Shown here: positions 12,640 through 22,689 of the stretch, piece after piece
How positions within the stretch are numbered: position 1 is the stretch's first letter
How the letters are laid out: the number at the start of each line of letters is the position of its first letter
The notes under the pieces: model-generated
Databases searched by the model: none
What the model saw: only the letters and a program-made list of their open reading frames with translations
Told to the model about the DNA's origin: nothing
Assembly: GCF_958298935.1 (NCBI RefSeq)
Contig: NC_084924.1
Coordinates: forward strand, 31,779,819-31,843,818
Source of the DNA: Phragmites australis
Lineage: Eukaryota; Streptophyta; Magnoliopsida; Poales; Poaceae
Length of the DNA stretch: 64,000 bases
Direction: 5' to 3'
Program-made: the position numbers and the translations under genes

Positions 12640-15600
12640 TTCTCCCAAGTAGGGCTTCAAATCTGAAATGTTAAATGTGGGACTAACCCCAAAATCTGGA
12701 ATAGACTTACCTTGGTGGTGGAGTGTACTGACCTATTGTAAAAAAATTCAATATGCGGTAAACACTCTTCCTAAATCCTCAAATTCTTCTTTAGGACTGC
12801 TCGTAACATGGTTGATAATGTGCGGTTGACGACCTCTGTTTGACCATTAATTTGGGGATGACATGTAGTAGAAAACAACAGCTTCATCCCCAATTTATTC
12901 CAAAGTGATCTTCAAAAGTGACTCAAAAACATTGTGTCATGATTCAAGACGATAGTATTAGGCACTCCATGTAGTTGAACGATTTCCCTGAAAAACAAAT
13001 CAGTTATGTTTGTAGCATCATCTCTCTTGTGACAAGGTATAAAATGTGTCATTTTAGAAAATCTATCCACAATTACAAATATTATATCCCCCCATTGTTC
13101 TAGGAAGTCTTAAAACAAAATCCATAGAAATATCCTCCCATGGTGCACTAGGAATAGAAAAAGGCATGTAGAGACCATGTGGATTTAAGCGAGACTTAGC
13201 TTTATTGCAAGTGGTGCATCGGGACATGTAGCGTTCGATATCTCATCTCATCTTTGGCCAAAAGAAGTGGGTAGCTAGCACATCTTCAGTTTTCTTTGCT
13301 CCAAAATGTACCATCAATCCTACTTCATGCACCTCCTGTAACAACAAAAGACGAACGGAGCTAGCTGGAATGCATAGCTTGTTAGCATGATAGAGCAATC
13401 CTTCATTTAGCACATATTTATTCTATGTTTTCCCTTCTTTACAATGTTCAAGCACTTCTTTAATGTCCAAATCAGCAGCATATAAATCCTTAATGGTCTC
13501 TAAACCAAAAATCTTATGATCAAGTTGAAATAACATGGTATAACACCTAGAAAGTATATCAGCAATTACATTGTCCTTTCCTTTCTTATGTTTTATGTCA
13601 TATGGAAAAGACTCAATAAATTCGACCCATTTAGCATGTCGTTTATTCAATTTAGCTTGACTTCTAATATGTTTCAGTGGTTCATGACCAGAATGTATAA
13701 CAAATTCTTTGGGCCATAGATAATGTTGCCAAGTATCAAGCACACGAACTAAAGCATACAATTCTTTATCATAGGTAGAATAATTCAGACTTGATCCACT
13801 TAATTTCTTGCTGAAATAAGCAACAGTTTTACCTTCTTTAATTAACACACCTCCAATTCTAATCCCACTAGCATCACATTCTAGTTCAAAGGTCCTACCA
13901 AAATTAGGGAGTTGAAGTAAAGGGGCATAGGTAAGTTTCTCTTTCAACAACCTAAATGCTTTTTCTGGTGTAGGTCCTCATTTGAAAACCACTCATTTCT
14001 TCGTCAATTCATTCAATGGGACAGCAATGGTGCTGAAATCATGCATAAAGCCCCGATAGAAACCCGCAAGACTATGAAAGCTTCTCACTTGAGTACCAGC
14101 CTCAGGGGTTGGCCAGCTCTTTATGGCCTCAATTTTTTACTTCATCCACCTCTATTCTATGTGGAGTAACAACATAGCCAAGAAAAGAAACTCGATCTGT
14201 GCAAAAGATACACTTTTTGAGGTTACCAAACAAACGTGCATATCTCAGCGTTAAAAACAGCACATAAGTGATCAAAGTGTAGTTCATATGACTTGCTGTA
14301 AATCAAGATGTCATCAAAGTAAACCACTACAAATCTCCCAATGAAAGCACGTAAAACTTCATTAATCAAGTGCATGAAAGTACTAGGTGCATTAGTTAAC
14401 CCAAAAGGTATTACTAACCACTCATACAAGCCAAACTTAGTTTTAAACGCAGTTTTCCATTCATCTCCAAGTTTCATCCTAATTTGATGGTATCCACTTT
14501 GCAAGTCAATTTTAGTAAAAAATTATAGAACCACTCAACTCATTAAGCATATCATCTAACCTAGGGATAGGGTAATGATATCTTATAGTAATATTATTAA
14601 TGGCTCTACAATCAACACACATACGCCAACTACCATCTTTCTTAGGAACCAAAAGAACAAGAACAACACAAGGACTAAGACTTTCTCGTACGTACCCGCG
14701 ATCCAAAAGATCTTGGACTTATCTCTGAATTTCCTTAGTCTCTTTCGGGTTGGTCCTATATGCAGCACGGTTTGGCAAAGTTTCTCCCGGATTTAAATTA
14801 ATTTGATGTTCTATCCCTCGAATTGCTGGTAATCCTGGGGAAACTTTAGCTGGAAATACATCTAAAAACTCTTGCAAAAGGTTAGTAACAGCAGGAGGCA
14901 AAGAGCTAGATATATTCTCGAGTGAAACTAAAGCCTCTTTGCATATCAAAGCATAGCATGATAGCTTATTAGCATAAATTTCAGCAAGATCAGATTTAGT
15001 AGCAAGCATAACACACCCTTTCAGTCTAATTCTATCGGACTTAGAAGTTGTTGTTGTTTTCTCCTTTTTGGGTGGAAAAATATTTTCCGCTACTTGCTGA
15101 TTTTCAGATTCATTCTTAAACTCTTTTCTCTTATTTTGAATTATCTCTTGTTCATATTTCACAATTTTAGCAGGGTTAAAGGCAGAAAAGTTATTTTCTT
15201 TCCTTTATGCATAAGGGTGTACTTATTACTTTTACCATGATGCGTTGCATCAGTATCAAACTCTTATGGTCGTCCTAACAAAAGTGAACATACTTTCATG
15301 GGCACTACATCGAAATCAGCACAATCATGGTATGAACCAATAAAAAAATACACCCTAGCTGTTTGCATTACCTTCACCTTACCACTGTTATTGAAACATT
15401 GAATATAATAAGGGTGAGGATGGTTTCTTGTCAGCAAGGCAAGCTTCCTGATCATATCTGAACTTACCAAGTTATTGTAGCTTCCTCCATCAATAATGAC
15501 TCGAACACGATAATCCATGACACGATAATCCATGACTATGAGGAACATCTGAAATAAATTGTGGCGTTGTAGCTATTCCGCTTGCTCTATTTGAGTACTT

Positions 15601-16954
15601 AACACTCGCTGCACAATGAGTGTTCTATAATTCTCCGTAGCAGCTGCACTCAATTCTTCCTCATTGTTGATATCCATCTCACGTTCATCCTCGTCACTTG
15701 CATGGTTAGCTGTAAAAGCATATTCATCCTTAACATCACTAGCACTTCTATATCCACCATCTTCTGTTACAATGTACGCTCGTAGACTTGGGCAATCCTT
15801 CATGATGTGGCACATTCCCTTGCATCAGTGGCATACAATCCCAGTCGATCGGCCTGTAGAAGCAACTGAAGAAGAGTTCTTCGCTAGACTCTGCACACTT
15901 ATGGATTTGCTTACCACGGGAGCATGTGACGGTGTCAAAGGTACTGCTGAACGTGCCCTACTCAAGAAGGGGGTAGCAGACCATGTAACTGAATGTTGAG
16001 CTATTTTGACTTGTCCGGTGTTGATTTGGAAGTAGTCGTGCTTCCAAAATTACTCATTGGCCTCGGTTGCTGTCCCTGCAATTCTTTTTCTGCCAAACAC
16101 GCAAGTTGGAACAATCTAGGAGCACTATCGTATTCTTTGTAATCAACTATGTCCTGAATTTCACGCCTTAATCCTCCATAAAAGCGTGCCATTGAAGCCT
16201 CTTCATCCTCAATAATATCACAACACAACATACTAATTTGAAGCTCCTAATAATATTCTTCTATGGATCTATCACCTTGGTTTAACCGCTGCAAATTTTT
16301 ACGCAAATTATGTTTAAAAGAGGGTGGAACAAATCTGTTACGCATAGCAACCTTTAAAACGTTCCGTGTAGGAGGCGCTAATCTGTCAATGCATACCCTA
16401 TTCCACTAGATGATTGCAAAATTTTTAAATTCACTAGTGGCTTGCCTAACTCTATGCACTTCAGGAACTAAATGAGCATTAAACTTCTGTTCTACCATTA
16501 TCTCCCAATCTAAATACCTTTCAACATCATAAGCACCCTCAAAAGATGGTATAATAAACTTAACCTTAGTAAATGGATCATCATTAATACGTGGGTTATG
16601 TTGCTAAAAATTATTACCTCTCATACCTTGACGGTTCAAGTTCAATCGATTCCTTTGTCATTCATTAAAGGCGTCACGTTCTTGTCTCAAAATTTCTTCA
16701 TCTGCGATGGACTCCTCTTGTTCATAGTCTTCACCATGAGGATCCACTCGACCATTATTCGGTGGCGGATTAACCAATCGATCAAAGCATGTATTGAGCA
16801 TTGCAATGCTTTCATTGAGTCGCTGCAATGCGGTATTGGTTCCCGCAAGATTCTTGTCAATGTCATCATTAATTGTTTGTCGATGATCATCCAACAATAT
16901 TGTGAATTCTTTCCTCAAAACACACTCTTTCGCATCCGATGCTTCTCTTGTCAT
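12640..16954 (-). pseudogene. gypsy-1 gag-pol polyprotein, broken
   Basis: In minus-strand order the pieces are: gag N-terminus with a coiled-coil-like stretch (16954-16658); gag core with [18 protein letters not shown] (about 16190); a zinc-knuckle remnant CHIMKDCP (about 15815); protease with IIDGGSYNNL (15548-15264); the linker ending IQR at 14719; reverse transcriptase pieces with CVDCRAINN and YFDDILIYS (14706-14223); RNase H with ECDASGIRIGGVL and SGHEPLKHIRSQ (13950-13423); and integrase remains too broken to translate cleanly (13420-12640). The RT active-site YFDD survives but frameshifts separate every domain. A 15-bp in-frame tandem duplication at about 15515-15545 repeats VMDYR just before the protease motif. 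It is not functional. Confidence 0.9.
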
Positions 16955-17374
16955 GGTTAGTCGAAGATAGAAAACAATGAAAGATAAATTATCCCTATCA
17001 ACTACTAGGTGGTGGAGGTAGAGTCACACATTCTCAAGCGTCTTACCATACTCTTGCAAGTGTTCTTACCAATCACTGCAGTTGGCACAACCAGTGGCTG
17101 GTTCGTGATACCTTATCGGGTGTGAGTGAGGTAGTTGCAAGGGAGGAAATCATTTTGATCGAGAGAAGGTGTATCTTGGATAGGCAATATTTAGTAGCAA
17201 GGAATAGTAATTAATAAAATTAGATTAGCAAAACTGAATAAAAGTCCACAGTACTCATCACAGTTGCTGGCCCGATCACGTTCCTAGAACTAGCTCAAGC
17301 AAGCCGAAGACTATATCAGACACAAGAACAATGGAACAAAATTTGTAATGCAAACTGATTCTTTTTTTTTAATC

Positions 17375-17460
17375 TCTTTTTGCACTCTTTTCTTTCTTTT
17401 TTTTTTGCACTCTTTGCTTTTTTTTTGCACTCTTTGCTTCTTGCTTGCTTCTTTTTTTTA
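17375..17460. repeat. T-rich tract with TTTGCACTC repeats in gypsy-1 leader
   Basis: Runs of 7-10 T alternate with three to four copies of GCACTCTTTGCTT or close variants. It lies between the gag start and the primer site, on the minus strand an A-rich leader. Confidence 0.7.
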
Positions 17461-17689
17461 CAAATGTGACATAAACTCAAAAACTCTTCTATTGCCTTTT
17501 CTAAGACCAGCGAGGTATGTGGGTCACAAACTTTTTCCGGAGAGCAGGGGTATAAAGGTAATAAAAAGAACAACCAGAAACTTTGGCTACCTCTGTTTGG
17601 GCTATCGAGTGATACTCAAACTTTATCGGACAATGCTCGATATGATGAGTTCGTAGGATGTCCGAGAGCAGCAAGAAACAGATAGACTC

Positions 17690-18060
17690 CGACTAGGTTG
17701 TGGAGGCGAAAACGAGTGGGTAGTTGAATCCCACTAGGTGGTCGAAGTGACTGGTCGGGACTCCGAGTGGGTGGTCGGAGTGACTAGTGGTCGAACCCGA
17801 GTAGATTGTCGAATTAGAGTAGGTGATCTAACACAACTAGTGGTCGAACCCGAGTAGATGGTCGACTTGACTAGTGGTCGAACCCTAGTAGATTGTCGAA
17901 TTTGAGTAGGTGATCGAACACAATTAGTGGTCGAACCTGTGTTGATGGTCGAACCCGACCAGTGGTTGAAGCAGAGTAGGTGGTCGAACACGACTAGTAG
18001 TTGAACTCGAGTTGATGGTCGAACTTGACTAGTGGTCGACACGACATGTGACACAATCTC
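17690..18060. repeat. Degenerate minisatellite in gypsy-1 leader
   Basis: At least fifteen diverged copies of a 17-20 bp word close to GTGGTCGAACCCGAGTAGAT fill this stretch, with higher-order alternation (GTCGAATTAGAGTAGGTGATC between them). It is in the untranslated leader between the right LTR and gag; gypsy-2 has no equivalent array in its leader. Confidence 0.8.
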
Positions 18061-18341
18061 GACTAAAGTAGACAAAGAAAAATCGAGATACATGACGACT
18101 AAGACAACAAAAACTTGACACTAGAAACTAGAACATGATGACTCGACCAGCAACAAAGACACCAACGATGGACTCAAACTCAACAACGTGAATACTGAAA
18201 ATAAAATTATGAAGGCTCAAAGTGGTTTGGACAACGGAAAAACTATGATCTAAATATTTTTGTGGGGCAATTTTCTGGACTCTAGGTAATGGAAAATGAC
18301 GAAACAAAGGGGATAACTGAGATTACCTAACGGGCAACCAA

Positions 18342-18354
18342 GGCTCTGATACCA
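18342..18354 (-). promoter_or_regulatory. gypsy-1 primer binding site (tRNA-iMet)
   Basis: On the minus strand TGGTATCAGAGCC lies 2 bp after the end of the right LTR. This sequence is complementary to the 3' end of plant initiator tRNA-Met and fixes the element's direction. Confidence 0.92.
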
Positions 18355-18356
18355 CT

Positions 18357-19269
18357 TGATGCGCGTTTGCCTGATCTTCCGAAAGGTAATATGATAAATC
18401 GATTGGTGGAGCTTCGATGTTGATGAGCCAAAGGCTCCGAACAGAACAGATCGAGAACCATTGCAACCACTATACCACTACTCTATGGTTATCAACCGTA
18501 CCAAGACGCGGTTGACCTCGCCAAGAAGGCTTTTCATGCAAACGAATCGAGAACACAAGCAAGAACAGGTAGATGCAATTTGAATATTGCTAATTACCAA
18601 TGAAGTACTTGAGTTTGGGGTTCAACAAACCGATAAATGATAAAACTATCTAAAACAGAATAATCTAAGCTAAACTCGAGCCAAAACTATGATGACTACC
18701 GTATATTTATAGGGCGACATGAGGGGGTCAACCTAGGGTTGTGCAACCGTGGAAAGATGCGTGCACAACCTGGACTCCGACCTCGACACGATTACAAAAC
18801 CCGACAGGGTCCAGAACAGTGACGTAGCACCTTATTCATTCGACTTAGACTAAACTATAAGGAATATTTGGTCAAGCATAGATCCATTCGAAAGGGCTCG
18901 ATATAAGATTTCTAGCAAGTCCAATAATGTCTAAAACCGACTTCGTATGAGAGAGTTATGCCTATTTTACTGACGTGCTGTCTTGAGACTCGACCATGAC
19001 CACGACTTCGACTAGAGCTCAGCCTCGAGTCCGAGTAGACTTGGCCTTCGAGGGGTACGTCTGGGTAACATTGTAGTGCTTCTCCCACATTCCTAAGCAA
19101 TAAAATATCACATGAATTTAGTAGTAATCCATCCAAGGAAACATGAACAACGAGAAACGAGTTCACCTAGTGATCTAATTGTCATGCACGTGCTTTTGTA
19201 ATTGGACCTTGTATGATTTGAGGATTATTAGCGGTATTGATCATATCCGAAGGAGCCATGGGCTCATCA
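18357..19269 (-). repeat. gypsy-1 5' LTR
   Basis: 913 bp from TGATGCGCG to CTCATCA, homologous over its length to the left LTR. A minus-strand frame at 19166-18912 contains LLNSCDILLLRNVGE, matching the LTR-encoded C-terminus of the gypsy-2 polyprotein. Confidence 0.93.
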
Positions 19270-19274
19270 ATTTC
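19270..19274. repeat. Target-site duplication of gypsy-1, right copy (ATTTC)
   Basis: Directly follows the right LTR and equals 11681-11685; the interrupted TNP2 frame resumes here. Confidence 0.93.
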
Positions 19275-20097
19275 TCAGAAGGTCATTGATCCTGAAGTAC
19301 TTGATGTTTTACAGGCCGATGTGGTGAAGGCACTATGTCATCTTGAGATGTACTTTTCTCCATCATTTTTTGATATCATGGTACATGTTATCGTCACCTC
19401 GTGAGAGAGATAAACATATGTGGCCTAGTATTCCTACATCAGAAGTACCTATTTGAGAAGTACATGGGAATTCTCAAGAAGTATGTACAAAATCGATCTC
19501 CTCCGAAAGGCAGCATCGTCCAAGGTTACACAACCGAAGAGGTAGTCGAGTTCTGCATCGATTACATGGAGCAATTGAAACCAATCGGTGTGCCCATGTT
19601 TCACCATGAGGGGAGACTGGATGGGAAGGGGACCATAGGTAGGAAATCAATCATTGCTGACTTTGCCATGTTATCTAAAACCCATTTCACGGTCTTGCAA
19701 CATATGACTAAAGTATCCTTGTATATCGACATGCATAAGGATGTGCATAAGGACGGTGCCATTAGGTCACACTCTCAAGTGTTAAGGTAGACAAGTACGG
19801 AATGACTACTATTGACTTCAAACATGCCGCATACAAAGACGAATAATTTGTACTCACTAAGCAAGTTGTCTAGGTCTTTTATGTGCAAGATCTGGCAAAT
19901 TCAAAGCTTCACGTAGTCCTTAGGGAAAAAGAATGATTGTCGAGGTTGAGAATGTCATGGACGAAGAAGAGTACAATCAATTTGATGAGTACCCTCTTGG
20001 AGATGGCATCGCCCTTAATGAAGAACAACTTTCGACCAAGGTCGCTCACTATTTGCGCGTCGATCATCAAGAAGGGCTGATTGTTAAAACTATATGA

Positions 20098-20339
20098 TGT
20101 TACTTGATTGTTATGTACCTATATATTGCATTGTAATATGTAAAATGAATTAGTTCTGAATTTAATATTTAGGTTTAATGTTCAAGTTAAATATTTGGCT
20201 ATAGAAACATGAATGATACCTACACCATGTGATAGTACAGATTTAATCATAAATGTATATACAAATTTCTTCTCATTTGGAGTTTGTATGGATTATTTAT
20301 GAATTTTGCAAGTTTTAATGATTTATCTAGAAAATCAAT
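20098..20339. other. AT-rich 3' flank of TNP2
   Basis: AT-rich sequence without an open frame, consistent with the 3' untranslated and spacer region of the transposase gene. Confidence 0.5.
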
Positions 20340-20550
20340 AGTAAAGACGGTTCTACACTAAAAAGCCATCTGTAATATTTGTACAGATGGCTTTTACTAA
20401 AAATTCGTCTGTAATAATGATATTAGTACAGACAGCTCAGAGTTATAACCCGTATGTACTATTTGTACATATAGCATTTTACTAAAAAGCCATCTATACT
20501 AATAATATTAGCACAGACGGCTAGGAGTTATGACCCGTCTGTACTAATGC
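20340..20550. repeat. Internal CACTA subterminal-type repeat array
   Basis: Dense copies of ACAGATGGCTTTTAC/TACAGACGGCT and complements, with the linker ACTAAAAAGCCATCTGTA. Identical in type to the arrays at 8690 and 32440. The word CACTAAAAAGCC at 20357 could be a decayed CACTA terminus, but no clean TIR is present. A TATA box follows immediately. Confidence 0.75.
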
Positions 20551-20561
20551 GGCTATAAATA
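20545..20561 (+). promoter_or_regulatory. TATA box of the second CACTA transcription unit
   Basis: GCTATAAATACC (TATAAATA at 20554-20561) lies directly after the repeat array and about 45-60 bp before a CT-rich leader containing AAAACCCTAGCC. The position suggests that transposase-binding repeats overlap the promoter, as known for En/Spm autoregulation. Confidence 0.6.
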
Positions 20562-20574
20562 CCATTTGGTCCAT

Positions 20575-20988
20575 GCCGTGCCGCACCAAGTTCTTTCCTA
20601 AAAACCCTAGCCACCTCATGCTCCTCCCCGACGACCATGCTCCTCCCCGACAATTGTGCTCCTCCCTGACAACTCCTCCATAGCAGGCCCTCCTCCCCGG
20701 TGGCGCTCCTCCCTCCCCAGCGGCCCCCTCCTGATGACTCCTCCCTCCCTGGCGGCTCCTCCATCCATGGTGGTACCTTCATCCACGGTGACCTCCATTG
20801 CGGCCCTCCTCCCTCCCCGGCAGCTCCTCGATCCCCAGCGGCCCTGATGCTGTCCACCATCGCCCCGACCATGGATCCCACTGCCCCGACACCGTCCATC
20901 GTCGCCCCGATGTCGTCCACTATCACCCTGACCTCGGATCCTGCAGCCCCGACGCCGTCCACCGTCACCTCGATGCCATCCACTGTGG
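20575..20988 (+). other. GC-rich leader/first exon of CACTA-B gene
   Basis: CT-rich and GC-rich block with tandem-like copies of CATGCTCCTCCCCGACGAC at 20615-20680 and CCGTCCACCGTC-like repeats at 20885-20980, ending at a good donor (CCACTGTG|GTGAGTAGCC). Frames give only Pro/Ser/Thr-rich text. It fits a 5' untranslated or low-complexity N-terminal exon. Confidence 0.45.
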
Positions 20989-22689
20989 TGAGTAGCCATC
21001 CCCTCTCGGCTGAGCCATCATAGCCGGTGCTCCGACCAAGCTATGGTCCTCTCTTCTCTATGATATGCATGATTATACTCTGTGATGCTTGATTAGGCTA
21101 GATGATGCTCTGAATATCATCAAAATGCAATAATCTAGCTACCACGTATATATCATTGATGAAAACCTAGAGGTGAGAGCTAACTTTTGCCGATGTGCTT
21201 GCTATGATGAACATGAACATAAACATAATCTGAGCAGAACATACACCTAGATACTAATTACATGTTAATCTTGGTGTGCATATAGTAGTTGTCCTTATGG
21301 TAATGTTGTCTATATGGTCATGTTCTCCATTTTAGTTGATTTCAGCATGTGATGATCTTGAGATGAACATGCTTTCCTAGGGTTCAAGCAACTCCTACTC
21401 ATGTTAGTATGAGCAAACGTTGCTTGAAATAAAACCCTAGTCATACTAGTTGCTTGTCCATTCATTCTCTTATGAGAAAAAAACCTACTCATACTAGTTG
21501 CTTGTCCATCCATTGCATTCTGTTGTTCTTAACCTGGTTCAGATTTGGAAGAACGACCAAATTTAACCAATCCTTTTGTTCCTTCCATTGTAGTTTGGAA
21601 TGATGTAAGATGTTGTATTTTTCTTGTATTTACCTAGTTATTGATTTTATTGATGTGTTCTTTGTTTGTTTAAGTCAAGTGTTGGAATTTGATGCATTTT
21701 AATATGTCGGTCCATGACAATAGCAAAAAATCTGTATATACAAGCATATAAGCACATACAGACTTGGTATGAGCAGAAAGAGCATTTCGAGAAAAAGTTC
21801 ATAAGCTAAACTCGTCAATATTCACTCATCAATCTGCAAGCAAGTGAAATAACCAACCACCATCGTGTATTACATGTGCACTATACAATGATATAAAATT
21901 CAAGACCAACCACTTAAGAATCAAAACAACATTGTATCCACCCAACCATCACTAAAGAATGCGACGCGATGCCAACTTCCCAACTGGCAGCTATTTATTT
22001 ACATCAAACAGTAGCTGCTTCTTCCTGCAGGTTTTACTTTGTTCTTGTGAGAGTTTTCTGAATTCGCGGGCACTTATCCAAGAGTAGGAGCAAACTAACA
22101 TTGTTACTTGATAAGCCAAATGTATACCTATCAATCAAGTAGGAAAGCAATCAATATCACCATGCTTTACAAATAAAAGGAAGTATATAGCATGATATGA
22201 TTCTCCGTTGAAGTTTCTCCTAACTGCTTTGCAATGGCTTCTTTTTCTGACCAAATAAAGTCAGGAACCACTGCAAATGATGACAACAAGACACTTTACT
22301 TGCTAGGCTTTAGTAATGCATGAAAAGAATCCACTTCACAAGATGAGCTTAAGTTGTCAGAAATACAAATAAGACACTCATTTATCACTTTTACTATTTG
22401 AAGATGGCGTCTGGAGATGAACATGAACTGTCTTGTACCTCTTCTCCTCAACAACAAGAGGGGGTCCATTGCTCAACAACATGCGGATGCCACTTCTCAG
22501 GAGAAAATAGAAGAAACTCAGATGCAGAAGAGAAAGCGAGGTGCACAGAAGCGATAGCGAGGCGAATGAGGCAAAAACCAAATACCCACGGATCACTACA
22601 CCATAACTCACGTCAATGAGGAAGGTGTGCCAACACAGCCTTAGCAAGCTTAGACGGCATTCCGTAGAGCATGCACCTCACTTGGAAGG
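20989..22689. other. Intron-like and unassigned DNA inside CACTA-B
   Basis: From 20989 to about 21690 the sequence reads like an intron (T-rich, with repeats of CATACTAGTTGCTTGTCCAT at 21443 and 21493). From about 21700 to 22600 the character changes and could be another insertion, but I found no terminal repeats or coding domain. Confidence 0.4.

Larger units (their letters stand above)
11686..19269 (-). mobile_element. Ty3/gypsy LTR retrotransposon 1 (gypsy-1), old, TSD ATTTC
   Basis: LTRs of about 910 bp start TGATG and end CATCA at 11686-12592 and 18357-19269. The duplication ATTTC flanks the element at 11681-11685 and 19270-19274. The primer site lies beside the right LTR on the minus strand, so the element is transcribed right to left. 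In the first 86 aligned LTR bases I count 8 mismatches (about 9%), pointing to an insertion several million years old. Coding frames are badly broken. It interrupts the TNP2 gene exactly within an FFNTIS-QKVIDPE stretch. Family-level similarity to gypsy-2 is clear in LTR, gag and pol. Confidence 0.95.
9770..20097 (+). pseudogene. TNP2-type CACTA transposase, split by gypsy-1
   Basis: TNP2/TnpD-like proteins catalyse CACTA excision and insertion in the nucleus. Frames on the plus strand give the family order. First comes HLIIRDFKLDYTCWTKHGE (about 9785-9845). Then MFHGCKLEYTKLSSMFELLK with LYPLGMNVERIHTCLNDCI (10063-10350). The Transposase_21 core MDGMNPFG with NLPPWFRMK and NIDVYLRPLV follows (10609-10800), where the two Asp of the expected catalytic set are retained. 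Next come CINVMHIEKNVCESLVGLLL (11250-11310) and a last piece before gypsy-1 ending FFNTIS. The frame resumes beyond gypsy-1 with QKVIDPEVLDVL, then the DUF4218 text LEMYFSPSFFDIMVH (19270-19390), a 129-codon open piece (19401-19790), and a DUF4216-like tail VENVMDEEEYNQFDEYP ending at a TGA at 20095. Many stops and frameshifts make it non-functional even without the insertion. Confidence 0.88.
8635..20340 (+). mobile_element. CACTA (En/Spm) element A carrying a TNP2 transposase gene; right end unresolved
   Basis: A CACTA-like left terminus CACTGCAAAAAATAG starts at 8635 and is followed by diverged subterminal units containing ACAGATGGCT and its complement (8690-8890). A TNP2-type transposase gene follows on the plus strand (9770-20097), itself split by gypsy-1. 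The right limit is uncertain: the next subterminal array (20340-20550) has no adjacent TIR and may be either this element's right side or the left side of the next unit. The 3 bp before 8635 are GTA; no matching duplication was found. Element integrity is therefore inferred mainly from gene content. Confidence 0.65.

Noticed and set aside
17690..18060. CRISPR-like repeat array
   Set aside because: Repeats are diverged, spacers are not unique or equal in length, and the locus is inside a plant retrotransposon leader.
20528..20999. Gly/Arg-rich minus-strand frames
   Set aside because: Reverse-strand readings of a CT-rich CACTA leader with short repeats; no domain.
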